This document shows positions 24,060 through 36,197 of a stretch of DNA of 64,000 nucleotides, one piece after another. Origin of the DNA: Reticulitermes lucifugus (lineage: Eukaryota > Arthropoda > Insecta > Blattodea > Rhinotermitidae); assembly GCA_026260175.1 (NCBI GenBank), contig JAKCWW010000151.1, forward strand, positions 83,468-147,467. The letters are read 5' to 3'. Position 1 is the first letter of the stretch, and each line of letters opens with the position of its first letter. The position numbers and the translations under genes were made by a program. Below the pieces are notes generated by a model. It searched no databases. It saw only the letters and a program-made list of their open reading frames with translations, and was not told the origin of the DNA.

Positions 24060-24305
24060 AGGAATCTGCTTATGTCATTTAATGACGCCTCGTAACTTCC
24101 AAAGCTTATGTAGCGTCTGATGAATCATGATGATCGTGGATGTTGAGTAGGAAATAATTTGGGAGAGGACGCTCGTGAGCGGTTTGTCGGTGTTATACTG
24201 GCATATCACCTGGAGAGACAGAAATACGCCGACGGTGCGGCCGGAATATGAACTTCGTACCTCCTGAATTAGGAGCGCTACCGCCTCACTGTCCTTCCCG
24301 CTGAC
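24060..24305 (-). repeat. Possible third tRNA-derived SINE family
   Basis: On the minus strand GTGAGGCGGTAGCGCTCC resembles a D-arm and A box. CTCCTAATTCAGGAG can form an anticodon-like stem and loop, and GAAGTTCATATTCC has the spacing of a T-arm and B box. About 150 bp of tail-like sequence follows, including GATCATCATGATTCATCAGA. It differs from families A and B. Only this single copy is evident. Confidence 0.4.
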
Positions 24306-24453
24306 ACGCATTGGGGGTATGAATATTACTTCTAAGTACCGAGATAAAAAGAAACTTCGGAAATCTATGCCTGTATTGGAGGACAGTGTTTAACCCTTGA
24401 AGGTCTAGTTGTTACTATACACACCGCCATGTTTTCCACTACAAATTTGTCCA

Positions 24454-24708
24454 GGTAAAGGTAAAGTTGCCATGATAAAAGCCATGAAGGCATACTGCAC
24501 TTCTTCTTAACCTCAGCAATAGATGGTGGTGAGGGGTTGCATCACACCCCATCCGCTCTGTCCTCAGAGAGAGTCCCCGGTACAAGTTGAATAGGAGGCT
24601 GGGTGGACTGCAAAGCCGATCTGGACGTTTTGGAGAAGAGAGAAACTCTTTCTCTACCTGGTTTCGAGCCCTGATTTTCCAACCTTTAGCCTGGTCACTG
24701 TACTAACC
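24454..24708 (-). repeat. SINE family B copy, near full length
   Basis: Tail GGTAAAGGTAAAGTTGCCAT, AGCCATGAAGGCATACTGC, GAATAGGAGGCTGGGTGG and GGACGTTTTGGAGAAGAG are followed by head remnants TTTCGAGCCCTGATTTTCC and CTGGTCACTGTACTAACC. Confidence 0.85.
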
Positions 24709-26629
24709 ATGTAATGTATTCATGTGTTGTTCCGCGAGATTCTCACAATAAACAGCGTTATTTTCCACGTATACCATTCACCGATTGATCTTTCTAATGC
24801 AAGCACACTTGTGTTCCTTGTGAGGTATGAACTAAATCTTTGTATATAATGTACATTGGTTGTGGTCTTCAGAGGCTTAAATCCGTATTTGGGTTATACA
24901 GGCTATGGCGATGTGAAGTAAACGTAATTATTCGTGATGTGGTTGTTTTTGCGTTATGTGATAACGGTTATGAACCTTTCGGTTCTGTAACAAGGCGTAT
25001 AACTTATTAATTGGTAGGGATGAACACAGTAGTATCCATCCGCTAAGCGGTGCATGGTAGGGGAGACGACAAGGTATTACCTGCCAGCTTGTTCGTTGTA
25101 TGGATTCGTCTTGTAATTAACGTGCTGGAGTTTAGATCGATGTGCTTTTGTTTGATCCGTGGTCTGCTAGACTCTCCTGCTGTTGCTGCGTTTTTGAATC
25201 AATAGGTAGTCTTTTGTTTGCGAGGTTGCCTGGATGTATGCTGGTGACGGAATGCTGTGTAGAAATGGGTGCAGAACGACGGTCTAGAACTGTCGGCGTT
25301 TTTTCCATGTTGGATACTATGTAACATGAGGATGACAGTGTCCGTACAAAGTAACAGTAGCTGCGTGACCAGTTAATTGACTTGCTGGTGTATTCTGTCT
25401 TCCATAGCTGATGTATTCAGCTCTTGAGTTCCCTCTTTTTCTGTATTTACTAGACCACTATGAGATTTCCCCACAAAAGTATTCATGCGTTTCTTGCTTT
25501 CCTCATTAATTAGTTGAGTAGTAGTGGTGGTGGTGTGTTTATAGTGGTGTCTTCACATACACCGGACTGAAAGATGGCGAAGAAGAATGCCGAAGTGATC
25601 TTGAAACACGAACATTGTATTATAAGTGGCGTACGGTCAAAAGTGATAGATACTACCAGTCATTGAAGCTACGGAGAGCACATCGAAATCATCTGCAAAA
25701 CATCTGGATGGCAGCCATGGTACGCGTGTTTGTTGCGTAAAGAACTGCATTCTGGAGATGGTACATTTACTTGTGTGCAATTCACACATTGTGATTTGAC
25801 TCGAAGTGTGTGTGCGCCAAGTAAAGCTGTGCTCCGAAGAGGACAAGCGTGTGCTCCTGGATCTGAGCTGTGATGACAGTCAAGTTTGCAGCGACACCTG
25901 TTACTGTTGTTGATTATGGTTATGAATCGCAACAGAATTATTAATAAACTGAAAAGTATTACGTACGTGTAATGGATATGACATCGTGCAGTAAAGAAAT
26001 AAGTGAATCACAGTATAGTAGACAAATTTGCGGGCGTAATAGTTACCCTTAGTCTCTGGGAAGACATGCTTAGTAATGGAAGGGGAAGTAACAGAAGAAA
26101 CTCACGTAACGTGGAGATTCACGATACGTACTCCAATATCTGTTAGGAAGTTAAGGACCGAAGCAACATGCATTTGGGCAACTCAAAGACGTGATTGTTT
26201 AACGGACGATATCTTTACAGTTCATTAGCAGTCAGTAAGGTTTTTGCATCAGCAGTGTGTCAGCAAAAATACCAGTGACGTACAGACCATCGTGTGCAAC
26301 TCGTAATTTTGAGTACACTTTGCCACGGTTGCGTTATTGAACTGTCGACTGCTGCCCAGGCTACTGGTGAAAGTACGATTTGGATGAGAGAGAGAGAGAG
26401 AGAGACTGGACGTTGAAGGCGCAGACCCTCGTCCTTGATTTGCCAAGCATCTTGTTGCCTTCTTCGTCTTTCACTCGCCCAAAGTTTTCTTGCTGTCTTC
26501 TTTCACCATTATCTTTCTTTTTTGTTGAGCGAACCAGCGTCTGAGCACTGCTTGCTGTAAGTAGGAGCTCTTCCAATCCGTCTCAGAGCATGGGTGGCAT
26601 AAGACGGCTCGTTTCCGGTGTCCGTGTCC
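24709..26629. other. No recognisable gene; (GA)n at 26385-26405
   Basis: A short GA/AG microsatellite is the only pattern seen. Frames at 25637-25932 on the minus strand have no recognisable domain. Confidence 0.5.
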
Positions 26630-26752
26630 GGTGTGGAAAGCTTCGTAGACCTCAGAACCAGTCTGGACGTTTTGGAAAAGGATATTTCTTTGCCCTGCCT
26701 AGAATCGAACCACGATTCCTCAGTTGTCCCTCCCATTGCCTAGTACTTGTTC
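26630..26752 (-). repeat. SINE family B, head half
   Basis: Contains CAGAACCAGTCTGGACGTTT, TTTGCCCTGCCTAGAATCGA, ACCACGATTCCTCAGTTG and CATTGCCTAGTACTTG. The tail half is missing. Confidence 0.7.
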
Positions 26753-27054
26753 CGAGGTGTTCGTCTCGCAACAGTTAAAATGTCAGTGGCCTAAGGAACT
26801 AGATCAACCCGTCTTGTTACGTCTTTATCTTGTAGCTCCCTTGTATATCCTTTCTAGAAACCTAAGACTATAATTTACGTGTTTTTTATGAGTGTGAAAT
26901 TTGGTCTGTCACTCTAAGGGAAGGCATTAGATTGGGGGTGTTTCAAAATAAAATGCTGTGGAGAATATTAGAACATAAGAAAGATGAAGTAACTCGTGGA
27001 TGGAGAAAATTACATAGTAAGGACCATATAATTTGTACTTTTTACTGAATATTT

Positions 27055-27260
27055 TAGGGTCATCAGATCACGGAGGGTGAGATTGGCGAGACATGTGGGA
27101 AACAGGAGAGACGTACGGACAAACTGTAGGGTGAAGAACGTAAGGCCCCATCCAGGAGATGTATGCGCGTATGGGAGGACAATATTCAAATGAACTGAGC
27201 TGACCCAGGGTGGCGCCTCTCTGTGTAACACGGTAATGATAAAGTTCCGTAAAAGAAGGG
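27055..27260 (+). pseudogene. LINE reverse-transcriptase ORF, 3'-end fragment
   Basis: With frameshifts, the plus strand gives the tail pattern of the LINE family common in this window. IRSRRVRLARHVGNRRDV is a degraded 'IRSRRLRWAGHVARMGERR'. It is followed by a GRMYARMGGQYSNE-like remnant of 'GRPRRRWEDNIKMDL', and then GTGTAACACGGTAATGATAA and AGTTCCGTAAAAG at about 27224-27255, which match the family's stop-codon region. Three or more frameshifts or stops make it a pseudogene. The polymerase and endonuclease domains are absent. Confidence 0.55.
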
Positions 27261-29104
27261 CGTTCCTTATACCAAATGCAGAACGGTGTGAATGGGTATT
27301 TTGCGTCACACTTCGTTTACAAGTACCTGAGACTGTTCTGTTGATGAATTATGAGAGTGAGGTTCACATCATACGGACCTGCTTATACCGGTGTCCGATT
27401 AATAAGGTGTCTTCGTAAAGTAGAAGTCCGTAGACGTCTGCTGTAAGTACCATGGAAAATGTAATTTCTTTGCAGTTTGCAGGGCGTGCTTAATAGTCGA
27501 GTTAGGTTTGTGAGGTCAGCTAGAGTACAATTCCATATATTGTGGCTGTTTGCATCTGTCGAGTTCATACATGTATCATGCAATTTTTATTCGAGACTCC
27601 CGCTATACAGTCGTGTCAAATTCATGTACATTTCTCGGAATGTACGTCGTGAGGCCTTATCAAACTGCGGCAGGCGTTTCGTTCGGTTAGTAGTGTAAGC
27701 CGCTTCGTTGAGAAGCTGGTTGCGTAAATCATCTATCGGAACATCAGTACTGGAGTCGTGTGTGTGTGTGTGTGTATGTCCTTTTTTTATTGCTTTGTGT
27801 GGAGCTAGCATAAATGAATCGTGAACGTTTGAGTTCTTTAATATTTGGTGGTAACAAATGAAGTGGCTTCATGTGATATAAAGCTTTTTAACTGCTGTAA
27901 GACGAATTTCCATTTTGCTGTAAACAAGAAACAACTCTGATACAGTATGGATTTCGTTTTAGTGGTGTTAAAGCTTCGATTGTGAAGCGTATTACCAGAG
28001 GCTTGTTTGGTTAGTTTGTTAGTAGGACAGGGTGTGTAGCTACGCCTTTGCTCGTTAATTCCTGACATAAAACGCCGTTTTTCCATGTCCCTTTTTAAAT
28101 GTCCCATGCAGCCGTCCGAAAAACGCTGTAATATTATAAAACTGTAGTACTCGTTCTGTGATTTTTTTCTGAATTCTGGTCGTTTCCTGAACTGTGTTGT
28201 GCATGTTCAGAACAATATCCCACTAACGGGCTGTTAATACTAACGTACCTTACGTTTGTGCAAGACATCCTGTCACGGTGTCGACTGTACCGCGTAAATG
28301 CTGATCTTCCCCGTCGTACGAAGTAGCTCATCTCTAAGCTTCTTTTATTTCCACGCGAATTTTTCTGTGTCATCTACAGCGTGCGCTAAATATTACGCAG
28401 CAAATGCCCTCTACTTTCAGGCGTTTAATTAAAGGGCTGAGCTGCCTCTTAAGTTTTAATTACTGCTAGAATATCGGCAAATATCTGGTAGCCATTTTGA
28501 AGACAGCGCTGGTGAGCTCCTTTTTCGCAGGGTTCCTTCAAATTAAACCCTTCGACTGCTCTTGAGTTTGCAAGACTTGACAACTTGCACGACTGATACA
28601 GTCGACTATTCCGGTACTCGCCGCACAGCCCTTTCTGCGGAGACTGCCAGAAGTCCCGTGTGCAGCCTTATGTACATAGGTACTAAGTGATGATTTGCAT
28701 TCACCCCCATTTACCCCCAGAGCACCTCATCCGCAGTCTGCGGCTGGTTGTTGAATGTATTAGTTGCTGCTCTACATATCTGGGATCCTTTGCTTTATGC
28801 CGACTTGAGGATCTGCCATGCACTGGATGCAAGAGACCCATTACCAGCGTATCGGGTGTGACATTATGACTGGATTCGTCAGGCTGAGGATATATTCCAG
28901 TAACAGGGTGCTGTGAGCAGGGCAATGAACGTACTCATTGTTTACTGAGTGTGGACCATGAGCAGTGTTAAAAACAACCAGTACCATTTGTACACGTACG
29001 AGCCTTGACAAGTGTGTTTATTTACATACTCGACCGACAGATATCGGAATGACTGTGTGTCTGAATTGAAGCTTGTAAAGGCGTTTGTGTATACTCATGA
29101 TAGT
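27261..29104. other. No recognisable gene; (GT)n near 27757
   Basis: A GT microsatellite lies at about 27757-27775. Nothing else is assignable. Confidence 0.5.
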
Positions 29105-29225
29105 GTTGGTTTGTAGCATTATTAACTATGGCAATGTACCTTCGGATTCCATTAAAGGCATGGAATATTTTGACCACCTAGCGACTGTGACCCATAGAGT
29201 GACGGTGCTACATGGAGCTTTGGTC
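29105..29225 (+). repeat. LINE 3' untranslated end fragment
   Basis: GGCAATGTACCTTCGGATTC, AAAGGCATGGAATATTTTG, ACCACCTAGCGACTGTGAC and CATGGAGCTTTGG align in order with the LINE 3' ends at 37975-38150 and 49185-49445. Only the last codons and 3' UTR are represented. Confidence 0.5.
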
Positions 29226-30504
29226 GTTTAGAAGCTCAAGCCCAAAACTTGTGACATGTACAAAGAGTGAGTCTTTTCCTTCAGACACCTTGCAGTTGAC
29301 ACCTTTTACTAGAGAATGTGAAAGAAGGGGCTTCCACGGTGCTTCTATGCATATTGGGAAAACAGTTCCTTAAACGAATCCGTGTTCTTTGTTGAGTTCC
29401 TCGAAGGTGCAAAGAACAGCTGAATTGCGTAGATTCTTCGTCACAGTTGCTTCAGAGATGCATTTAATTTCTGTCCAGATTTTTCTGAACGACTCTGTAT
29501 TTTGAGTTTCCCTATATAAAACAGTCTCCAGAGCTTGGGTGGAGAATTCTTGGCCATGTAAATCCTTCAGCGACAGCATAGGTACCGTTTTGACAGGACT
29601 GTATCGAAAACGTGAAAGAAAACTAAACCCAACAGAACGATGTACCTATAATCACGGCAGACATTCTGCAGTGTTCTTTGAGACCTCTGTCTGGATAAAC
29701 TTTATTTTTTTATTCCCGAACGCCGTAATAGTGTCTCGCTGCTTCCGTACGGACAGATACACTACGTCTACGTCCCTCTGCACTTTCAACACACATAGGC
29801 TTACTGCCTGTTTCTTGCATCCTGTCTGAGAATTCGGTAAAGTGCGCGTGGTTGGTGTAACACGAATAGATCTGTGTTCTGCATAACACAACAGTCGAAA
29901 GAACTATGTAGTGTTTTTACAAGACAAGGTTTTTGCTCTTTCGTATTTTGTGCCATCTTCGCACAGTTGAAAGCAACAGCTTATAGATAATAAGAAGTAT
30001 AAGATACATGAGATTCCTTTTATTGCGTTCACTGATATGTTTTTACGTACTGCTGAAGAAATAAGCTCTTTGCGTACTACGCCGTTCATAATCAGACGAC
30101 GAAACGTGTCCAGTCGGCGGTGTCAGGAACGTGTCAACTCCTTGGTACTTTGCTCTCGTTTAAATGCAGGTTTCCTTTGTTTTTTTGGAATTAGCATACA
30201 TTCTTTTTTCCGTGAGTGTGTGCTGGATCACCGAAGTTTGATTTCCGGCTGTGGGAGTTTTCCTCCTTTACACCACATCCAGTACATGTCTGGGCCCACT
30301 TGTTCCTCCCTTAAATGGATACAGGCGGCTGTTTGACATGACGAAAAGCAGTCGGATTCAAGCTGATCACATCGGTTCTTCATTTCGACACGTCTTGCCC
30401 AGAAGCAAGCAATCTTCTTTGTCATAACAAAGAATTAAGATATTCCATGCTGTAAGACATTCTTAAGTATACATTAACAGACCTGGTACTCATTTCATAG
30501 AAGC
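29226..30504. other. No recognised gene; two open minus-strand frames
   Basis: Two neighbouring minus-strand frames (29652-29891, about 79 codons, and 29370-29579, about 69 codons) have mixed, protein-like composition but no domain I recognise. I do not call them as a gene. Confidence 0.45.
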
Positions 30505-30575
30505 TTGATGGGCTCAGAGCTGGTCTGGGCCCCTCGGTGTAGAGAAGAAACTCCGCCTCGCTTGGAATTCCACCC
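30505..30575 (-). repeat. SINE family B short fragment
   Basis: Contains GGCTCAGAGCTGGTCTGGGC and GTGTAGAGAAGAAACTCC, equivalent to the central block of family B. Confidence 0.45.
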
Positions 30576-31284
30576 ACAGCTGACTGAACTGTCTCAAGTG
30601 TTACTACGTACCGGAGGAAGAATACTGTAAACGTTGTGCATATTGCTACAGGCTTAGGAAGGGCCCGTTAAAATGCCTTGCTTTCACATTCCTCCCGCGT
30701 CTTTGCGCCGTCACTGCACGAGTACTCGCTAGCGGGGCGCGTCTCACAGGTTGTAAAGGCAGTTTAGACATAGGTCACTTTAACTGTGAATCACATGAAC
30801 TCGAAGGGAAGAGAAAAACTCGACCACAGGGTTGGCCCAACAGGTTTCAAGGTTAACACTGAAGTTTTGAACCTTAACAAGAAGGACATGTTACACGAGG
30901 CGAAGCCCAGCGACGTATACAGTAGTGTTATTTGGACTAGTCTGCACATTTTTTCACATATGGTCTTCGCGATCTTCCATACCTGTTCTGTGTTGGTGTT
31001 TGGATATTGCTCAGGCAGACCTGTTTGTACAGAACCAGTCAGGCACAGTGCATAGACATTAACATTTCCTATGTTCGAGCTTTGAGCTGCTCACCGCGGT
31101 GTTGCTGAAGATTAAAGTCTTCTGTTGTGTTACGCCGTGATGTTTGGTAAAGTGTTCCCATCCATTTTCTTCTGTATTTGATTCAGATTTCTTCAAGCCG
31201 AATCGTTTCAGGTTGCAGTTCAAGGTTTACATTATTCAAGAACAGATACTCAGTGTTGGCTTTTGACTCTCCGAATGATACAAC
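30576..31284. other. No recognisable gene
   Basis: An 89-codon frame at 30786-31055 (+) shows no domain. Nothing else is assignable. Confidence 0.5.
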
Positions 31285-31375
31285 ACTATGAATGATTGTG
31301 TATCCATTTATTCATCACATTCACTACGGCATGTTTCGGCCGCTAATTGTGACCATCATCGGGCAGTGCTACAAT
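31285..31375. repeat. Single-arm foldback relic
   Basis: Contains CATTCACTACGGCATGTTTC, GGCCGCTAATTGTGACCATC and ATCGGGC. The layout matches the arms at 48868-49015, with an element-specific stem, GTTTCG and then a (G)ACCATC block. No partner arm is visible. Confidence 0.45.
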
Positions 31376-32875
31376 TATATAAAAGGGAAGAACTGAGGTA
31401 GAGGCTTTTCCTTTACATTAAAATACAGGTGTATAATTTTTTTATTATACCAAATGATGGGATAATAAAAAAATATATATCAATAAAATTGTTAAAATGG
31501 ACAGGTTGCAGTATACTGGTAACGTATACTATATGAGTGGTGGGACCGTCTTGCAGGCGTTGTCATACACGTGTTGTATGTCCATAAATACGTGTCTCCT
31601 ATTTTATATCTACAGTTAACTTAATTTCGCCTATTAAAATGACAATTATTTTAAGTTTCAAACTTACTGTTTTATAAATCCTTGTTTTTAGTCGTGGTTA
31701 TACCCGTGCTGGATGTTCGTATCATTCGATATGACCTTGTTTTTATTTTCTTGAACTCTCTGTGTTTTGGCGTCGGGAGGATAATATCTTCCCGTATCTT
31801 TGCCGTATGTATGAAACTGACTTTTATTTCTGCATTTCAATGCAGTGTTTCGTTTAAACGGACTACTGTAAAGTAGGAAAGCACATGCTTTAATTTTCTG
31901 TATTAAGTTTTGTGAGTTTAATTACCAGATCTTATTTCGACTTTGTTAATGTAGAGACTGACATCTGTGCCACCCAGACATACAAGTCACATACATTTGT
32001 TATTAAAAGCTCGCCACTGCTGTTTCTCCATACCCAATGCCGGTTCAGTCTAGCCCAACGGAATCCTGTTTGTGCCTGAGATCGTACTGTTCATTAATGT
32101 TTGTTATTCTCCCGTACTGTCCGGTTATCCCCAATTCGGCTGTCGAAAATTTTTTGCGTAAGGGAGAAGGTTAGCTGACGTTCAGATATCGTATTGATAC
32201 ATGAGTGGCGGTAGTCTCCTGTAATGTTCTTGTGTTTTACACGTCCTGCCAATCCCACCAATCTTTCTTTAATTACCGTCGTTACCTGAAGAGTAGACAT
32301 TACGAAGCCCATTATTATGTAATTGGCTCCATTGGCATATGACGTTCTTTCTCGTAGGTCCACGTGTTACTTTCGCCCTTTGTTCTTAAACATCCTCACT
32401 TTGTGTTACCGCAGTCGTGGGAGCAAGTATCGAATCCATCCAATGCAGTGAATAAAATCGTGTGTTTTAATCGGTACGCTTTAGTATGCAAATATTTCTG
32501 TCGTAGACATTGTAGGCGGACAGTTCTGCTTGGCGACAAGACAAACACAATTTCACCTCATAGTCAGGCGTATAGTAGGGTAGTCACAGGCGAATTTCCT
32601 ACTTTCAAAAATGCATAGATATAAATAAATAAATATATATATATATAAATAATCCATCTCGCTAATTCTCATTCTCCTAGCTGCATCATTTGATTGCATA
32701 TCTCCATCGAAGGAATAAATAAACATGGTAGGTAAGTAGATTGTGGTAGCCATGTTGCTATGGGGACTTAATTTTATGTATCAGCTGTGGCTGAAACACT
32801 TCCTGAGTGCGTAACTTACTAAACCCAGCCTTGGACTGAACAGCTTGGGAGATTGGAGGTTTGCATGGTGGTTTT
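31376..32875. other. No recognisable gene; (TA)n near 32635
   Basis: A short TA/TAAA-rich microsatellite lies at 32618-32650. Nothing else is assignable. Confidence 0.5.
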
Positions 32876-33010
32876 GTTGAGGATCAAATCTTTTGGGACG
32901 TGACACTGTGTCGTTGGATTAGATTCTCGACGTTTCGGAGGAACGTCTTCGAAACGTCGACAATCACCCAGTGACACTGCGTCACATCCCAGAAGAACAG
33001 AATCCTCAGT
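32876..33010. repeat. Compact foldback palindrome, about 135 bp
   Basis: Arms 32876-32939 and 32948-33010 are reverse complements with a loop of roughly 9 bp. They share GAGGAT, TGGGA(C/T)GTGAC, CA(C/G)TGTC, TCGACGTTTCG and the complementary TTCGAAACGTCGA. Translation of the minus strand gives the 'FFWDVTQCHW' shadow that I associate with this repeat family in cockroach and termite sequence. Confidence 0.85.
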
Positions 33011-35592
33011 GAACACGTGTTAGTTATGACACGTGTCTGCGGGCCGAAGGAAGACATTTCCACCACCTAAAATTAACTGCATTATATTATAGCCTATTTT
33101 AAATCATACGCTTGGTTCCAGATTCAAGGTGGAATGGAGCAGCTGTGAGCGCTGCGCTGCATGCCGTCACGAGTAACGGTCTGAATGAATAGTGCTGTGT
33201 GTTGACAGACAAAATAATGTCGCCGTAGTTCGTGACTTCCGAAAGGCGTGTGATGTAAATAACTGCACAATTTTAACAGATAAACCAGGGAATGTTGAGG
33301 CCACATTTTGCTGTGATGTGGCCTGTCCGACTGCTGGAAAATACTGCTGCTGTTATGACATCACCGTTGCTGCGTGTGGCAGAATAATAGTCTGCACACA
33401 CAGTACATTACAGAGTACACGATAAGCGTAAGGCCGATACACAATACGTTTTGAAACAGGGCTCTCTAATCTTATCGCAAACAGTAGGCGGTAGATGTAG
33501 TTTTGCGCGAAGAAACGAACGTAGACAATTTCGGTGCAGTTTATTTGCAAGAGCATTGTCGCCTCCATACACTAGAACCCACTAAATGCCTGCAGTTTCA
33601 TCCCGTACCCTCGCAGTGCAGCTTAGCGGTATGCTCAGTTTCTAATTTTGTTATAATTAGACGCGTTCCGAACAGTTCGCTTTCAGTGACCTGTCGAGTT
33701 TTAAGTATGCTTTACGGAACTCTCATTTTCTCATCGTTTTTATCGCCGCGATAACAGTGAAACCAAGTTGTTAACGTTTTATGGAGTGTGCTAGATTGAT
33801 AATGTGAAACGATGTTGCAAGATGGACGCTGTTACGTTTAGCGAGCAGCGTAGTGATAGTCGTGAAATGTGTGTTTAGTTATAAGTTTAACTTACGTTAA
33901 ACCCTAAAATGCGGCACGCTTTCACTGCCATGTTACAGAATAAATGTAAGAGAACAGAAACGAAAAATTCGTTTTGGTTCAGATTGCACAGTTGACCTGA
34001 AGAACATAGTCAGTTGCAACAAGTACGCCTTCGTTGGAAGATAATAGAGTGGGCCCATTTTATTGTGTCCCTGCGCACGGCAGCTGTTGCAGGAACAGTC
34101 TGCACCAGCCATGAATTTTAGAGTCTGTTCTTCTCCTGCTGTTAGGCTTGCATAATTTCGTAGGAGAGTGTCGAAATGCCTTAAATTCCCCGGCCGAGGC
34201 AGGCTTCTTGTGTCATATGCTGCCATGCTCAGGACTACGATAAAATGGACAGCCTGTATTAAAACGGACCCTGAAGGAATGCGGTGTGAAGGCGTGGCTC
34301 TAGGCAGGGAGAAACGTTGCTCTCCTGTGAACCCTGTCATGTACCTTAAGAGTTCCATAAACACCTTGAACATCTTCACTAGCTTAGCGACGGTTAGCTT
34401 CTGGAGATGAACTCTGCTGCATGCCAGTTGTTATGTGTGGAGTTGCCATGGTGTGTAAACTTAGTAATGTCTCACAGTAGGCAAGGGGTAAACAAATTTT
34501 CCCAAAATTTAGGAGGCACCTCAAAATTCTAGGCTGAAGAAGGGCGACTTGAGGCACGTTGCATACTTAGGACCCACAAATATTAGGGGCCAAAGTACTA
34601 AATTTAGTCCCCCGTGCGACCTGACGCTTGGGATATGTTCACCCCTGTAGTAGGCCTTCATTCACAGTTGACTGGCAGGGGTGATACTTTGTGATCGGAA
34701 AGGCCTGTATAATTCAGCATGAAAATAACATTTGATTTGAGGAAAAGTATTCCTTGCGTAAGTTTCCCGAAACGTATATGACACAGAGCTGGATCTCTGG
34801 ATCAATATAATTGAAATCATTTGTTTTCTTACATCAATACTATTATCAATTTCTCTGATAAAAGCATACGTAATGTTATACCTCTTCCTAGTAATTTGTA
34901 TTATGCGCTGTGTACTTTTGTACGTTTTAGTGGTAAGTAAAGATTCTGGTAGAACATTGATTGCGAGAAAGCCATAGTGGACTGTTTAATATTGCAGGTG
35001 CGGGGGATATATTGATTTTCGCCTAAACTCTGCTATTTGCCTGTGGAAAAAAAGTGGAAGCATTTTTGTTTCATAACAAGGCGACACGAAGTTGATTAAA
35101 TATTTAGTAGGTTTTATTGAAAGAGGGGGGATGGATGCAGTTATAAGTGGCTTATGTCTTAGACCTTGCAGTGTACACCTTGTTTTGTGCAAGGTTGGCG
35201 TATATTGGCTCCCCCACTTCGTAGAATCACTGTCAGATGCAGGTGATCACTACAGCTAGCCTGTTCTCCGAGAACCGGAAGCTGCATAGTTTGGCCAGTT
35301 CATTATCCCAGAAACGACAGTGTGTAACTACTGCATGCACGATGACTGGAGTGAACGTCGACTGTGGTCGAGAATGTCGAATAAAAAGCTGTCATATTGA
35401 CCGCCAACCGGGGAAGTTCCCATAAGCGCGGTTCACGAGATGTCTCTTCTTTCCTACAGATGAAGAGTACACAGTGAAGGAATCATTACAGTAAAACATC
35501 AACGCACACAGTGATTCGATTTGTGTTCACTGTCATTAGGACGTGATTTGGCGGTTGGTTGTGAAAAGTGGCGTTCATAGTTTTGTTTTAAT
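33011..35592. other. No recognised gene; short dispersed repeat at 33120-33200
   Basis: 33120-33200 shares GAGCGCTGCGCTG and TGCCGTCA with 54780-54850, so it is probably a low-copy repeat. A 148-codon minus-strand frame at 33933-34379 shows no recognisable domain. Confidence 0.5.
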
Positions 35593-35690
35593 TTGTTCCT
35601 GCCCACGCCATGAAGGCTATGTCATATAGGGGGACTAATGTTCCTTACTCAATAGAATGCAGTTGACCTGCCCAGCTTGAGTAGAGTGCC
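35593..35690 (-). repeat. SINE family B tail fragment
   Basis: Contains TTTGTTCCTGCCCACGCCAT, GAAGGCTATGTCATATAGGG and a degraded ACTAATGTTCCTTACTCAAT block. The rest of the element is absent, and a different repeat (35700-35875) follows almost at once. Confidence 0.6.
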
Positions 35691-35699
35691 TTACACTCT

Positions 35700-35875
35700 C
35701 GTTTACGGTCGGGTGAAAGCATATAGATCCTGTCAAAACATGAGTCTCTATCACTGCCTGACCTTCTTTCCACTGGCCGCCATTCGTTAGGTGTTTCGGT
35801 TATAACAAGCCTAAAGTCACATTTATGCACAGCTGTAATAACCACACAAAACACGACTGACTGCCCTTCAGCCCA
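35700..35875. repeat. Dispersed repeat D, copy 1
   Basis: Matches 42530-42760 in the same orientation. Shared landmarks in order are TCCTGTCAAAA, a TCTCT(A/C)TCACTGC block, GTTTATAACAAG-like sequence with AAAGT, and GCACAGCT followed by ACACA-AAACACGA. No coding domain is recognised, and it could be part of a larger element. Confidence 0.6.
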
Positions 35876-36008
35876 ATGTGTTGTAAACAGGAATATACGT
35901 AATCAGTTACGTGTCACAGACAAGGGGCGATCGGCTTTTCTCAGCGCAAACCACCTCCAAGGTCATCAACAGACTCCACAGTCACTGTCTGTGGATGTGT
36001 TGCCTTTC

Positions 36009-36197
36009 TTATTTTTAACCTCGACGTGATTGGAGGTGAATGGTCAACTTTACACCCCCGCCAGTTTACCCCGAGAAAAGAAAACCCGTACCCATTGACT
36101 AGGAGGCTAGGTGGGCCACATAGCCAGTCGGGACGATTTGGAGGAGAGAAAAAATCTCTTGCCTCTACAGGGATTCGACCCTGGATCTTCCAGCTTC
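36009..36197 (-). repeat. SINE family B copy, both ends trimmed
   Basis: Contains TTGGAGGTGAATGGTCAAC, CCCATTGACTAGGAGGCTAG, GTGGGCCACATAGCCAGTC, TTGCCTCTACAGGGATTCGA and CCCTGGATCTTCCAGC. The final tRNA-head bases and the extreme tail are missing. Confidence 0.8.

Noticed and set aside
33933-34379. 148-codon minus-strand frame
   Set aside because: No recognisable domain, signal or splice context. The length is within chance for 64 kb of six frames.
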